From a virus, in the IMG/VR virus record IMGVR_UViG_3300042518_000607, positions 1 to 35,566 of that record: a DNA stretch of 35,566 bases; one strand, 5' to 3'. This document shows, one piece after another, positions 21,968 to 30,567 of the stretch; the stretch's first letter is position 1, and the number at the start of each line of letters is the position of its first letter. A model generated the notes under the pieces. That model was given only the letters and a program-made list of their open reading frames with translations. It did not search any database and was not told the origin of the DNA. Both the position numbers and the translations under genes were made by a program.

Positions 21968-22663
21968 TTACCTCTTAGATAATTGTTTTAAATATGCGAA
22001 AGTGTTAACTAAATAATCCCAGTTTCTTTGCGATTTATCGCGTGTGTATTCTCTTACCATCAAGCCGCCGTTTCGTTCTGCTTTATGCATCAAGACTTCA
22101 GTGTCTTGGCTATATCCTTTGTGGTATAGCAATATGTCAGTATCAGCTACGACCGTTCCATTCGGATCTACTTCGAGTGTCTCATGGCATATTCTTTGCC
22201 ATTTGAGAAACGCGCTTCTTCTATGCAGTCGCATTGCCGGTATATTATACCTCTTTCGAATATGCGTATATTGCGGATCTAGATCATTATTGCATCCTCC
22301 AATGGATAGATAAGCCGCGACCGCTTCGGTATTGTTAAGCTCTTCGATGTATTGCCAAAACTCATCTTCAGGACTTGCAAGGCGCTCATCAGAATCCATG
22401 TGCAAAATCCAGTCTCCAGTCGCATACTCATCTAGCTTATTTCTGCAATAACTGAAGTCAAAATACTCTTCGAAGTCTGGATATTCCCATGACAAAACTA
22501 TATGGTCATCAATGCGACCGACTTCTTGAAAAACAGGCTCTTTAAGTTTCGGATTTACCGCCGTGCGAAGTGCTACGACTTCGACATTATCAGCCGGCAA
22601 AGAATCCCGCCATGCTTTCAGGTCATCTCCATCCTGAAAGATTACACATGCACTTAATCTCAT
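21968..22663 (-). CDS. GT2-type glycosyltransferase inside the tail operon
   Basis: The 231-aa protein has the core of family 2 enzymes: a first strand MRLSACVIFQDGDDL, the RNKLDEYATGDWIL helix and strand (74-87) that precedes the metal site, then HMDSDERL (88-95) with the DXD-like acidic group. An acceptor-side part contains RKRYNIPAMRLHRR. No membrane segment is present. It lies between the tail terminator and the major tail protein, overlapping the former by 4 nt and 5 nt ahead of the latter, so it is expressed with virion proteins. A role in glycosylating virion parts is attractive but unproven. Confidence 0.85.
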   Translation of the reverse strand: MRLSACVIFQDGDDLKAWRDSLPADNVEVVALRTAVNPKLKEPVFQEVGRIDDHIVLSWEYPDFEEYFDFSYCRNKLDEYATGDWILHMDSDERLASPEDEFWQYIEELNNTEAVAAYLSIGGCNNDLDPQYTHIRKRYNIPAMRLHRRSAFLKWQRICHETLEVDPNGTVVADTDILLYHKGYSQDTEVLMHKAERNGGLMVREYTRDKSQRNWDYLVNTFAYLKQLSKR

Positions 22664-23124
22664 ACATCTCCTCTATAATATACCGTTCTAAATGTCATGA
22701 AAGATATGCCTTTCGTTTCATCGTCATTGAATGTGACCGCTTGAGCGTCGACAAAATGCACGGGCGCAAAATAAGTGCGCTCATAATCGGACTCATAGAT
22801 ATCTGGCTTATAGTTTGTAAGCTTATTCTCAATTGCCTCGCATAAATCGGCAAGAGCTTCTCTTAAATTAGCTTTACCCGCCGTGCTATTCTTTTTTACC
22901 TGTACTCCGACAAGCAAATACATATCCAAAGTGCCTTTATTTGCAAAGGCTGAATCGTCTTCAAGTCCAATAACCTCGCGAGCGTCTGCACCTGACAAAA
23001 CACCGACAAAAGGAAATTGATAGGTATTCCATTTATCTAGCATTACTTGCTCATAGACTTTGACTCCACTCATTGTGCGAAGTCTATCTGCTATGGATTT
23101 GATCGCCGCTGACTCTCTTGCCAT
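22660..23124 (-). CDS. Probable tail terminator/completion protein
   Basis: The 154-aa protein starts MARESAAIKSIADRLRTM and has an alpha/beta pattern with a central helix NLREALADLCEAIENKL, typical of the lambda gpU-like tail terminator fold. It comes after the HK97 gp10-like gene, as in HK97-type phages, with a 34-nt overlap. It would cap the tail tube and join it to the head connector. The assignment rests on order and general pattern. Confidence 0.65.
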   Translation of the reverse strand: MARESAAIKSIADRLRTMSGVKVYEQVMLDKWNTYQFPFVGVLSGADAREVIGLEDDSAFANKGTLDMYLLVGVQVKKNSTAGKANLREALADLCEAIENKLTNYKPDIYESDYERTYFAPVHFVDAQAVTFNDDETKGISFMTFRTVYYRGDV

Positions 23125-23633
23125 TGTTGTATTCCGTTTATGACTTGTTGTTTTATATCGCTTGCGAACTTGGTATCATTTCGAAGTCTATCGACTGCAG
23201 GATTAAAGTACGGGCGGGCTGGTATGTTTACTCCGCCTTTCTTTTGCACACTTAATGCGATATTCCTAAAATACGGCTGTTTTGTCTCTGCAAATTTAGC
23301 CCAAAAGTACTTATGCATCCGTCCTTTGCTTGCAATGAATCCGCCGAACTCTTGGACTCTTGCATATGGCAAGTCTGACCCGTATTCTACTTCGAAGTTA
23401 TCACCATTTTGCGAGACTCTGAAAACATTTCCGGGCTGACCTTTCGAGAAGCTACGAAACAAAGTACCAGAATTTACCGCGAGCTTAGAACTTGTCGAAG
23501 GTGCTATTCTATCAGCCGCGCCTCGCATTTCCATATTAGCTCCGATATACGCTTGCATGACAAACGGCATCCGCTCCAAGCTCTTCATAATAACAGGCCG
23601 TAGAATGCCTTTTAAAGCTTCGCTATTAAGCAT
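23091..23633 (-). CDS. HK97 gp10-like head-tail or tail completion protein
   Basis: In this 180-aa protein, VNSGTLFRSFS followed by VEYGSDLPYARVQEFGG (about 90-140) and IPARPYFNPAVDR is the gp10/virion-morphogenesis signature: a strand, the LPYA-hxxEFGG turn, and the RPYFxPA motif. Members join the head connector to the tail in HK97-type virions. The gene starts 2 nt after the connector stop and overlaps the terminator gene by 34 nt, a longer overlap than most here. Confidence 0.85.
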   Translation of the reverse strand: MLNSEALKGILRPVIMKSLERMPFVMQAYIGANMEMRGAADRIAPSTSSKLAVNSGTLFRSFSKGQPGNVFRVSQNGDNFEVEYGSDLPYARVQEFGGFIASKGRMHKYFWAKFAETKQPYFRNIALSVQKKGGVNIPARPYFNPAVDRLRNDTKFASDIKQQVINGIQQWQESQRRSNP

Positions 23634-23635
23634 AA

Positions 23636-24262
23636 TTACACCGTTGGTATAACGAACTGCGCAAAGTACTTATGCCATCCTATATCGGTTTTGAGTGATT
23701 GGCTGACTGTTTGACCCGCGCCGCCTGTAGCGACGGAGTTAAGCCCAAACCAATTACCACCTTGAGGGCTTTGCTTATATGCAAGAGTGACCATTTCGGC
23801 TATGCCTTGCAAGATTGTATATGGCATTGACGCATCACTGAAGCCCGTCGTAAGCGTCGCCTTGAATTGTCCATTTGTCTTATCACGAAAGACTATGTAA
23901 TTAGCATACGGCTCGGCGTTCCATGCATAGTTACCCGCGTCAAAGTTCGCATAAGTTGCAAACTCATTCTCGCGCCACTGCAAAGCCGTAAGAGCCGTGT
24001 TTGCATTATAGGGGATATATTTCCAAGAGTGATTCGCTTCGAGGCCGCGTTGAGCTTTAGAAGCGTAAAATTGGTAATATATCGTCCCACTACGGAGAGG
24101 CTGACCGCAATAGCCTTCAGCCTCTACATAGCAAGTTGTAATAAGGTCATCAAACCAAGTATACAGCGCCGTATCCTCGGAGGTCGGATCGCCATTAACT
24201 TCCAAATTTAGAAAGGTCATGAGAGCATTAAACGCCCTCGGATTTGCGCTTGTATATGGCAT
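23636..24262 (-). CDS. Head-tail connector (HK97 gp6-like)
   Basis: The 208-aa protein follows the capsid and a small head gene. It is helical at the N-terminus (ALYTWFDDLITTCYVEAEGYCG, about 32-53), then beta-rich, with a C-terminal helix-containing TILQGIAEMVTLAYKQ. The helical start and an aromatic middle are the pattern of gp6-like connector subunits. It begins 2 nt after the 52-aa gene. Confidence 0.75.
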   Translation of the reverse strand: MPYTSANPRAFNALMTFLNLEVNGDPTSEDTALYTWFDDLITTCYVEAEGYCGQPLRSGTIYYQFYASKAQRGLEANHSWKYIPYNANTALTALQWRENEFATYANFDAGNYAWNAEPYANYIVFRDKTNGQFKATLTTGFSDASMPYTILQGIAEMVTLAYKQSPQGGNWFGLNSVATGGAGQTVSQSLKTDIGWHKYFAQFVIPTV

Positions 24263-24264
24263 GG

Positions 24265-24423
24265 TTATTTACCTGATTTCTTTGTTTCTACTTTCGGCGC
24301 GGGCTTTGCATCCTTCGCCTTGCCTTGTTTAATAAGAGCCTCGGCAATCTCGGCAGGGAGAGAAGTCTCATACCCTGCCGAAACACCTTTATACGGCTCG
24401 ATTAGAATTACATCTACGAGCAT
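24265..24423 (-). CDS. Small head-region protein, 52 aa
   Basis: The frame begins MLVDVILIEPYKGVSAGYE and ends in a Lys/Pro/Ala-rich tail. It fills the space between the capsid gene (11 nt away) and the connector gene (2 nt away). The N-terminal part has one strand and a helix (LPAEIAEALIKQG) followed by a flexible basic end. Similar small genes lie at this place in many HK97-type phages; a role in head completion or decoration is possible. Its position in the operon is the main support. Confidence 0.7.
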   Translation of the reverse strand: MLVDVILIEPYKGVSAGYETSLPAEIAEALIKQGKAKDAKPAPKVETKKSGK

Positions 24424-24434
24424 AAATCACCTAA

Positions 24435-25619
24435 TTAGGTTGTTGAAGTTTTGAGAACACCGATAGCACTTGGAGCTGGGAATGCGAAAGCAACGCGCTC
24501 AACAACTTCGATACCTTTTTGATGAGTACCACCCAAACCAGTCGCACCGAAATACTCTTTGTATTCGTTAACTGTTACATCCTCGCGGATACCCATAACA
24601 GTGAACTGATTAAAGTCAGCATAGAGCGCTGAAGTTGTATTCGCTGCACTTGTTGGGAAGAGTGCATCTGGTACGACATGCATCGGGCGGCCCGTTGGTG
24701 TGAAGTATGAATTACCTTGAAGTGCAGTCAAGCCAATTGATGTAACTTCGATAGGACGGATCATATCGAAAACAGGGCGTGAGCCTGCTGTTTCTTTCAT
24801 CAAGAAGCCGAATACGCTTTGAGGTACTACGAATACACCATTTGCACCAACGCCAGAATTTACACCGAGGCGCAAGTTCCAAAGGTCAGTCCATGAGATC
24901 TCGCCGAATGTATCTTTACCAGAGTTATTAGCACCACCTTGGCGAACTACTGTAGTTCCGGACAAAGTTGCAAGACCTGTAAAGTTTGGAGCTGTACCAT
25001 TACCATTGAAAAACTGCTTGTCTTCTGTTTCAGCAAGAGCGCGGCCAAGACCGTTTACAACATAATCCAAAAATGCAGGGGTTGCATCTTGAAGTTGCTC
25101 TTCAGAGATAATCGCACCACCGACAATCTTGCGAGCTGTCATTGCTGTAGCTGTAAAGAAGTTAGTTGAGTCAGTCAAAGTAAGACCAGAACCTTCGGCA
25201 ACTACCGCGCCTGTAAACGCGCCACTTGATACCAAGTTTTCAGTCTTACCACGCATTGGATAGATCTTCGCGAGTGCTCTTGCATATCCAAATTGATCTG
25301 CAAAATTCATGATCTCTTCTACCCAAAACTGAGGAACCGCCGCGCCACCTTGTGATGCTGTCCCTGTATTAAAGTCAGCTCTTGTGATGTACTTTTCGTT
25401 TGCTTTGCGTGCGATATCGTCTGCTTGTCCTTCGCGGCCTTTGTGAACTGCAAGGATGTAATCAGCTACGACGCGAGCTTGGTCACGGCGTGCATCATGA
25501 TCTGCTTTGATTGTTACAAAGCCATTGTTATTTGTTGGCTTTTGTGTACGAAGTTGATCGGCTACTTTGCGGTCAACAACTTCTTTAAGTTGGTCTTTTG
25601 TTACGATAATGTTTTCCAT
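24435..25619 (-). CDS. Major capsid protein (HK97 fold)
   Basis: The 394-aa protein has a charged helical N-terminal part (MENIIVTKDQLKEVVDRKV and on to about residue 95), likely a delta domain removed by the protease. The HK97-type core follows: AAVPQFWVEEIMNFADQFG, the E-loop and spine helix region TARKIVGGAIISEEQLQDA, and the conserved GRALAETEDKQFFNGNG. The P and A domains follow. An AAGGATAT motif precedes the ATG. It directly follows the protease/scaffold gene, as in HK97-type phages. Confidence 0.92.
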   Translation of the reverse strand: MENIIVTKDQLKEVVDRKVADQLRTQKPTNNNGFVTIKADHDARRDQARVVADYILAVHKGREGQADDIARKANEKYITRADFNTGTASQGGAAVPQFWVEEIMNFADQFGYARALAKIYPMRGKTENLVSSGAFTGAVVAEGSGLTLTDSTNFFTATAMTARKIVGGAIISEEQLQDATPAFLDYVVNGLGRALAETEDKQFFNGNGTAPNFTGLATLSGTTVVRQGGANNSGKDTFGEISWTDLWNLRLGVNSGVGANGVFVVPQSVFGFLMKETAGSRPVFDMIRPIEVTSIGLTALQGNSYFTPTGRPMHVVPDALFPTSAANTTSALYADFNQFTVMGIREDVTVNEYKEYFGATGLGGTHQKGIEVVERVAFAFPAPSAIGVLKTSTT

Positions 25620-25631
25620 TATGCAATATCC

Positions 25632-26075
25632 TTAGATTAAATTAATAAGATCTTCTGTTGTGAGTTTTTTAGGCATGTTCAAAGTAATTGAACGGCCTGC
25701 TTCGCCGGCTACTGCAGATTTGATAATCTTGTAACCATTTTGAATCATATCCATACCTTCATTGATTTGCGCTTGTGTTGAAGCTGCAATTTTCTTACCG
25801 ACGCGAGTTTCGGGTGCTTTGTATCCTTCTTCTACTACCTCAACTGGAGGCTCTGCAGCTTCGGGAGCTGGTGCAACTTCAGGCTCTACTACGGCTGGTG
25901 CTTCGCCTTTCAAAACTGCTAGCATAGGAGGAGCGCCTGCAGTAATAAAAGCGTTTACAGATGCTTCGGCTTCTTCAGGTGAAAAGCCTAGATTAATTAC
26001 CTCATTAACAAACGCTTCCTTGATTGCCGGAAGAAGTTCATCTTTGATCTTTTGCTCGATCTCTGGGGTTAACAT
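25632..26075 (-). CDS. Possible internally started scaffold protein (nested in the protease gene)
   Basis: An in-frame ATG at codon 178 (MLTPEIEQKIKDELLPAI) is preceded by AAGGAAAAGAGA, a ribosome-binding site better than many in this genome. Starting here would give a 147-aa protein with only the helical scaffold part. The same arrangement is well known in lambda, where Nu3 starts inside gene C. The sequence shows the site; production of the short form is inference. Confidence 0.5.
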   Translation of the reverse strand: MLTPEIEQKIKDELLPAIKEAFVNEVINLGFSPEEAEASVNAFITAGAPPMLAVLKGEAPAVVEPEVAPAPEAAEPPVEVVEEGYKAPETRVGKKIAASTQAQINEGMDMIQNGYKIIKSAVAGEAGRSITLNMPKKLTTEDLINLI

Positions 26076-26606
26076 TCTCTTTTCCTTTTTGTATTTATTG
26101 ATTGAATCTTGGAGTAAAGTCTTGATTGATTTCTTAAGCAAAGCTTGACGATTTGCAGGAACTGATACGACGCTAAATTCTACAAGCTCGGACTTTGTGT
26201 AAATAGTTACCTTTTGCCCGTCGATTGTTTTCTCTTCGTATTCTTTTGGAATGATACCAACTGATACGGCTTTTACATATCCGGCATTGATAAGCTTGTT
26301 AAGCTTCTTGCCTTCTTCAGTAATACACTCGATTTGAATTGTAGCTTCTAGGTTTTCGCCATTCATTGCAAAGCCTAAGCAGCGACCGATAGGCCACTTG
26401 TCCGAGTCATGTTGAGCTAAGACTATGGGATTATTTAGATATGCTGTATAGTCTATTCCACTTGGAACTATGATAGTCCCATACCGGTCAACTTCGGGAG
26501 TCGATACTACGAATGTATAGAGATCATTCTCTTTCTCTTCGTATTCCTTTTCCTTTTCGTAGCCGTCCCTGACTTGCAGATTCAGCTCGCGTGTTATTAA
26601 ATTCAT
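25632..26606 (-). CDS. HK97-type prohead protease with C-terminal scaffold-like domain
   Basis: The 324-aa protein has the U35 protease in its first half: DRYGTIIVPSGID, then LAQHDSDKWPIGR with the active histidine, AVSVGIIP with the serine, and ELVEFSVVSVPANRQA with the acidic residue of the triad. The rest (about 178-324) is helical, with a Pro/Glu/Val-rich linker and a C-terminal helix, and looks like a scaffold. It would shape the prohead and then cleave scaffold and capsid delta domains. It lies immediately before the capsid gene. Confidence 0.88.
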   Translation of the reverse strand: MNLITRELNLQVRDGYEKEKEYEEKENDLYTFVVSTPEVDRYGTIIVPSGIDYTAYLNNPIVLAQHDSDKWPIGRCLGFAMNGENLEATIQIECITEEGKKLNKLINAGYVKAVSVGIIPKEYEEKTIDGQKVTIYTKSELVEFSVVSVPANRQALLKKSIKTLLQDSINKYKKEKRMLTPEIEQKIKDELLPAIKEAFVNEVINLGFSPEEAEASVNAFITAGAPPMLAVLKGEAPAVVEPEVAPAPEAAEPPVEVVEEGYKAPETRVGKKIAASTQAQINEGMDMIQNGYKIIKSAVAGEAGRSITLNMPKKLTTEDLINLI

Positions 26607-26621
26607 ATTAAACCTTTATTT

Positions 26622-28640
26622 TTATTGCTTTTCAACTGGGAATAATTGACATCTGCAGTTCACTGCATTTGAAGCGCTAAGACCTGACCCGAGCGGGCGC
26701 TTTGTTTTTTCAGTCGTAGTGCTTACTATATTGCCTTCTGTATCTCTTTTCTCGGTCACTACCGTAAAGTATCCGTCCGCGCCTTGAGTTGAGCCTTCCA
26801 AAGCAGCATGAGCGGGTCTTACGCGGCCGTCTCTTTGTGTTAGCCATACCATTTTGAAACCCTCATCTTTGTACACGGCGTATTGCATTCCGCTTGTCAC
26901 ATTTGCGGCGGTCGTATTTGCAATCGCACGCGCTCTGCTTGTTTGAAGTGAGTCGAATTTGGTATTCAGGATCTTAAAAAGCTCTTCTTTATCCTTACCG
27001 GCGTTTGCAGTGAGAGTCGCTTGTACTTCTTGCTTGATTACTCCGATAGAATCTCGGATTTGAGCGCTTGACTCTTCGACCAAGGCGATAACCTCTGCAG
27101 TCGGAGGAACGCTACCCTCGATCGCAAGAGTTGCATAGAGTTCAGTAGCTACTTGATTTGCAGCATCGGCTATGATTGCATCGTACTTTGCTAATTCTTC
27201 AGGTGAAACATCTACAGTCGCAAGAGTTAACACGCCGTCATCTGCAAGCTGAAAGACTTGCTCTTTGATTTGAGCTATGATCATCTCAACTACATTCTCG
27301 AGGCTACCTGCATTCGCTTCAGTTATCCCGTCGAAGTTTCTCCAAAAGAGGTCCTTTGCATCGGCCGTAACTATAGGGAGCTTGGCATTTGCCCTTGTTA
27401 AGAGTTTTCGAGCCGCTACGGGCACGGGAGCGGGATTTACGGCGCTTTGAAGAGGGACAAAACCATTAGCAATAAGCGGAGTATTGCCCTCTGGTATCGG
27501 ATCATATCCGCGCTCGCCTCTTGCATCGTTTATTGTCTTAATTCCCCACTTTAGCTCGAACTCTTCTTGTCTCATATCAGCGTCGGGATCTGCGTATTCG
27601 TACGGATTAGCTTCGATTAAGACATCCTCTTCCCATCTACGGAAATGGCGTGTAAATTCTTCAGCAATGTAGAGCGCTTCGGGGTCGATTGTGTTTTGTC
27701 TAAAGATTGCAAACTGAACCTCTGCAGTCGCTCTGTTTTGAAATGACCCATCAAGCATACCAGGAGGCACGCCAAAGACTTGAGAGATTTGAGCTCTTAC
27801 ATCTTTGCTAACAGAGTCATAGCCTACCGATAGCTCGCCTTTCGGTGGTAACTCTAATTGCATTCCACCACCAAGCAAAGCGCGGAGCTTGTAATCCGGT
27901 AGCTCTTCATTCCAAGCGCTTTTCAGCTTTTGCCATTCGTCTTGGTCAAACCTTTCGGGGAACTTTGCAATAAGCGGCGGCACTGTATTATTAGCAAAGA
28001 GGCGTGCTAAATAAGCTGATACCTCGCGGTCTATATTCGCATATTCCAAAGCAGCTGATACCAAACCAACGCCGAAGATATTCATACCGATTATCTCTTC
28101 AGGACGCGCGGCGGGGTGTAACTTTGCAAGGTGTATAATCTCCTTTTCAGGAATCGCTATATTACCCTCTTGCGCTGACTGATAGACATACCCATCAATA
28201 AAGTTATTCTCGCCTTTAATGACTCGCATTCTTGTCGGATTTAATACCCACATTTGCAAGGGCACTCGGTATCCATTTGTCGGAGTCCATATAAACGCAT
28301 TGCCATTAATCGATAGCCAATTTTCAATATATCCGAAAACTTGCGAGCGTGTAAAATACGGATTCGGATTTGAGAGTAGTTCGTTAGTCCAATGACCGCG
28401 ACCGAGTTCCTCTTTTTCCCAGTTCTGCTCTTTGTATGCATCAAACTTGATACCGCTTAAAGCATTCGCTCTATGCTGCAAGCAAGCGAAGACCGTCCCT
28501 CGAAGAGAGGCGCTTAACTCATTACCGACTTGAGTCGCACCGATATTGCGAGTACCACCCGACCGAATATACGGTCTGTCGTTTCTTCGCGGTGCAACTG
28601 CGCTCGCGATTCTATCTCTAAGTTGGTCAAGTAGACTCAT
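26622..28640 (-). CDS. Portal protein fused to a MuF-like minor head domain
   Basis: The 672-aa protein has an HK97-type portal part at about 20-400, including a VSAYLARLFANNTVPPLIA helix and the VFGVPPGMLDG motif common to this family. From about 430 there is a long helical part, and from about 565 a MuF-like domain: RARAIANTTAANVTSG, then MVWLTQRDGRVRPAHAALEG, closing with NAVNCRCQLFPV. Portals gate DNA entry and exit; MuF proteins are injected or bind the head interior. The two are usually separate genes of about 400 and 250 aa, so the size fits a fusion. Confidence 0.88.
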   Translation of the reverse strand: MSLLDQLRDRIASAVAPRRNDRPYIRSGGTRNIGATQVGNELSASLRGTVFACLQHRANALSGIKFDAYKEQNWEKEELGRGHWTNELLSNPNPYFTRSQVFGYIENWLSINGNAFIWTPTNGYRVPLQMWVLNPTRMRVIKGENNFIDGYVYQSAQEGNIAIPEKEIIHLAKLHPAARPEEIIGMNIFGVGLVSAALEYANIDREVSAYLARLFANNTVPPLIAKFPERFDQDEWQKLKSAWNEELPDYKLRALLGGGMQLELPPKGELSVGYDSVSKDVRAQISQVFGVPPGMLDGSFQNRATAEVQFAIFRQNTIDPEALYIAEEFTRHFRRWEEDVLIEANPYEYADPDADMRQEEFELKWGIKTINDARGERGYDPIPEGNTPLIANGFVPLQSAVNPAPVPVAARKLLTRANAKLPIVTADAKDLFWRNFDGITEANAGSLENVVEMIIAQIKEQVFQLADDGVLTLATVDVSPEELAKYDAIIADAANQVATELYATLAIEGSVPPTAEVIALVEESSAQIRDSIGVIKQEVQATLTANAGKDKEELFKILNTKFDSLQTSRARAIANTTAANVTSGMQYAVYKDEGFKMVWLTQRDGRVRPAHAALEGSTQGADGYFTVVTEKRDTEGNIVSTTTEKTKRPLGSGLSASNAVNCRCQLFPVEKQ

Positions 28641-29797
28641 ACATATATCTGTGGAGTTTTGCGAATAGCGTTGAAGGCATAGCCCAACGCGTCAATAAAG
28701 TCATCATGCTTGTCTTGCGGAGTGCCCGTAAACGATAGCAGCTCCTCGGTAAATTCCGGATTGATATGAGGGACATGATATACAAGGCCTTGCTCATATC
28801 TTGCCTCTACAGGCTGAAAGCGTATTACCTTATCTCGATCCGCCCTCACACCTACGACATTCATCTTAGTATTTCTTTTCAGCTCTTGCACCATCCAAGC
28901 TTGAGCTTGATTTGATTCGACTGCTACGACTCTTGCATTCCATCTTTGTTCGGCTGACATGATCTTACGGCCTATCTCTTGGAATTGAGCTCTAAAATGG
29001 TCCGCTTCAACTACTACAACATCACCATCTTTTGTCGTACCTATTACCACAATTGCAGTATAATCTGCAGTCTCTTTTTGGCTAATTGCCAAATCCACTC
29101 CAATGTAATACGCCGTACATTCTTGGCCGTTTGTCGTGCGTAACCATTCGCGCTTGATCTTAGCCGCCGATCTATCGACATATTCTGCAAGAAACTCTTG
29201 AGCGAAAACCAAGCTCGGTAGTAATTCCTTTTGCCTATCAACTTCGCTTATCTTAATTTGCCCGCCGTCGTATGTCGAGTAGTGAAACGACTGCCAATCT
29301 TGCATCGTTTCGCTTAGCTGATCTAATTGCCAAAAGTGATTTTTTCCTTTCGGCGTTGAGAAGAAATACGCATCTCCTTCGTAATCTGCTAGCATCGGAC
29401 TAAGTACAAAGTTCCAATCGTCTTCAGCATTTGGGCAATGTGCCCACTCATCGCAAATCACTCGATGAAACTTATTGCCTCGAAGTCCATCCGCCCGGTA
29501 AATACCCTGCAAAACCAATGTACTGCGGCCTAGTTTAATCTGGCCTTGCTTGTAAGTTGCGCCAAGCGGTGCAAAGAAATTTTGTGCTTCGGTTTCTCTT
29601 CCTGAAAGCTCGGTGTATGAGGGCGCTGTATAGAGAACATACGACCCATCAATTTCAAGCATTTTCTCAAGGGCCAAAGCAAAAGCCAGATAAGACTTCC
29701 CAAAGCGACGGCCGCACCGAACAACATTAAAGCGCTTCCTATTCCGAAGTATCTCAAGCTGTTTATCATGCGGTTTTATCCGTATCACTGTATCCAT
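28637..29797 (-). CDS. Terminase large subunit
   Basis: The 386-aa protein has Walker A CGRRFGKS (28-35), with the preceding strand FNVVR, Walker B VICDE (113-117), and the coupling FFSTPKG motif (145-151). The nuclease part has GVDLA with Asp235, AVESN with Glu294 and DDFIDA with Asp365, Asp366 and Asp369, the RNase-H-like metal ligands. It cuts and pumps DNA into the prohead at the portal. It is somewhat short for the family but has both active centres. It overlaps the portal gene by 4 nt and the small-subunit gene by 32 nt. Confidence 0.93.
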   Translation of the reverse strand: MDTVIRIKPHDKQLEILRNRKRFNVVRCGRRFGKSYLAFALALEKMLEIDGSYVLYTAPSYTELSGRETEAQNFFAPLGATYKQGQIKLGRSTLVLQGIYRADGLRGNKFHRVICDEWAHCPNAEDDWNFVLSPMLADYEGDAYFFSTPKGKNHFWQLDQLSETMQDWQSFHYSTYDGGQIKISEVDRQKELLPSLVFAQEFLAEYVDRSAAKIKREWLRTTNGQECTAYYIGVDLAISQKETADYTAIVVIGTTKDGDVVVVEADHFRAQFQEIGRKIMSAEQRWNARVVAVESNQAQAWMVQELKRNTKMNVVGVRADRDKVIRFQPVEARYEQGLVYHVPHINPEFTEELLSFTGTPQDKHDDFIDALGYAFNAIRKTPQIYV

Positions 29798-30104
29798 TTT
29801 GCGAACCCCACTCTATTATCATTTTGCCTTTCTCTGCTACTTGATTATCCATGTGAGATAACAACTCCATTAGCAGTTTCATCGCTGTAATATCCTCTTT
29901 AAGCAAGATCTTTTTATGAATCAGCATTTCGATTATATCACCAGCTACAGTTTCTTTTGTTTTGCCGGGCTTTGATAGCTCTTCAGCTGCCATCTTTGCA
30001 AGATCTTTGACATACACGATACTACCCTTTGGCCTACCATTTCGATTGATACGCTCGGGCTTGTCTCTGAAGCTATGTCCTTTGAGATTATCAGCGCCTG
30101 CCAT
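29766..30104 (-). CDS. Probable terminase small subunit
   Basis: The 112-aa protein starts MAGADNLKGHSFRDKPERIN and has the NGRPKGS motif seen in DUF5681-type proteins, which are often encoded beside terminases. Helices follow (VKDLAKMAAEELSKPGK, DITAMKLLMELLSHM). It immediately precedes the large subunit and overlaps it by 32 nt. By position it would recognise packaging sites. The family link is reasonable but the function is assigned mostly by order. Confidence 0.6.
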   Translation of the reverse strand: MAGADNLKGHSFRDKPERINRNGRPKGSIVYVKDLAKMAAEELSKPGKTKETVAGDIIEMLIHKKILLKEDITAMKLLMELLSHMDNQVAEKGKMIIEWGSQNGYSDTDKTA

Positions 30105-30567
30105 AATAAACTCCCAAACCTAATCCAATACCAAGAGCACCAACGACCCATCCCCAGTTATTCTCGGTAACTACTTCAGTTGGAAGCGTAACTACCTTAA
30201 TTGAATCAGGGCGCGGGCGGTAAACAAGTGAAAAATGACCTTTGCGATTTGCATAGGCAAAAGCCATATTGATTGTATCTTGAGTCGCGGTAATTACCGA
30301 ATCGCTTTGAGCTACAAAAGCAGTATCTCCGCATGGGATAACTACGGGCTTATCAAGAAAGTAAATAGTGTCCTTAGTCTTGATAGTAACCGACTTCGTA
30401 TGTACTGAATCTCTAATCGTTACAGGGCGCTCTAAGACTTCGACGCGAGTAATTGTATCAGTTACTCTTTTTTGACTCGTACGGCCTACATGAAGCCCCG
30501 AAACAAAGCCGATAATTAAGAGCACTGCAAGAATAACCATCGCATTTAGTACATCATTGAATCTCAT
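30091..30567 (-). CDS. Membrane protein with two membrane segments, possible spanin-like
   Basis: The 158-aa protein has a membrane helix at about 8-27 (NAMVILAVLLIIGFVSGLHVG region), a long charged, Thr/Val-rich middle part with repeated VTIRDSV/VTIKTKD strands, and a second hydrophobic segment near the end (VVGALGIGLGLGVYY). The middle part is probably periplasmic. Proteins of this shape occur in Bacteroidota phages and are sometimes viewed as Rz-like lysis proteins. There is no lipobox, so it is not an outer-membrane spanin of the known type. It overlaps the terminase small subunit and phosphoesterase genes. Confidence 0.6.
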   Translation of the reverse strand: MRFNDVLNAMVILAVLLIIGFVSGLHVGRTSQKRVTDTITRVEVLERPVTIRDSVHTKSVTIKTKDTIYFLDKPVVIPCGDTAFVAQSDSVITATQDTINMAFAYANRKGHFSLVYRPRPDSIKVVTLPTEVVTENNWGWVVGALGIGLGLGVYYGRR

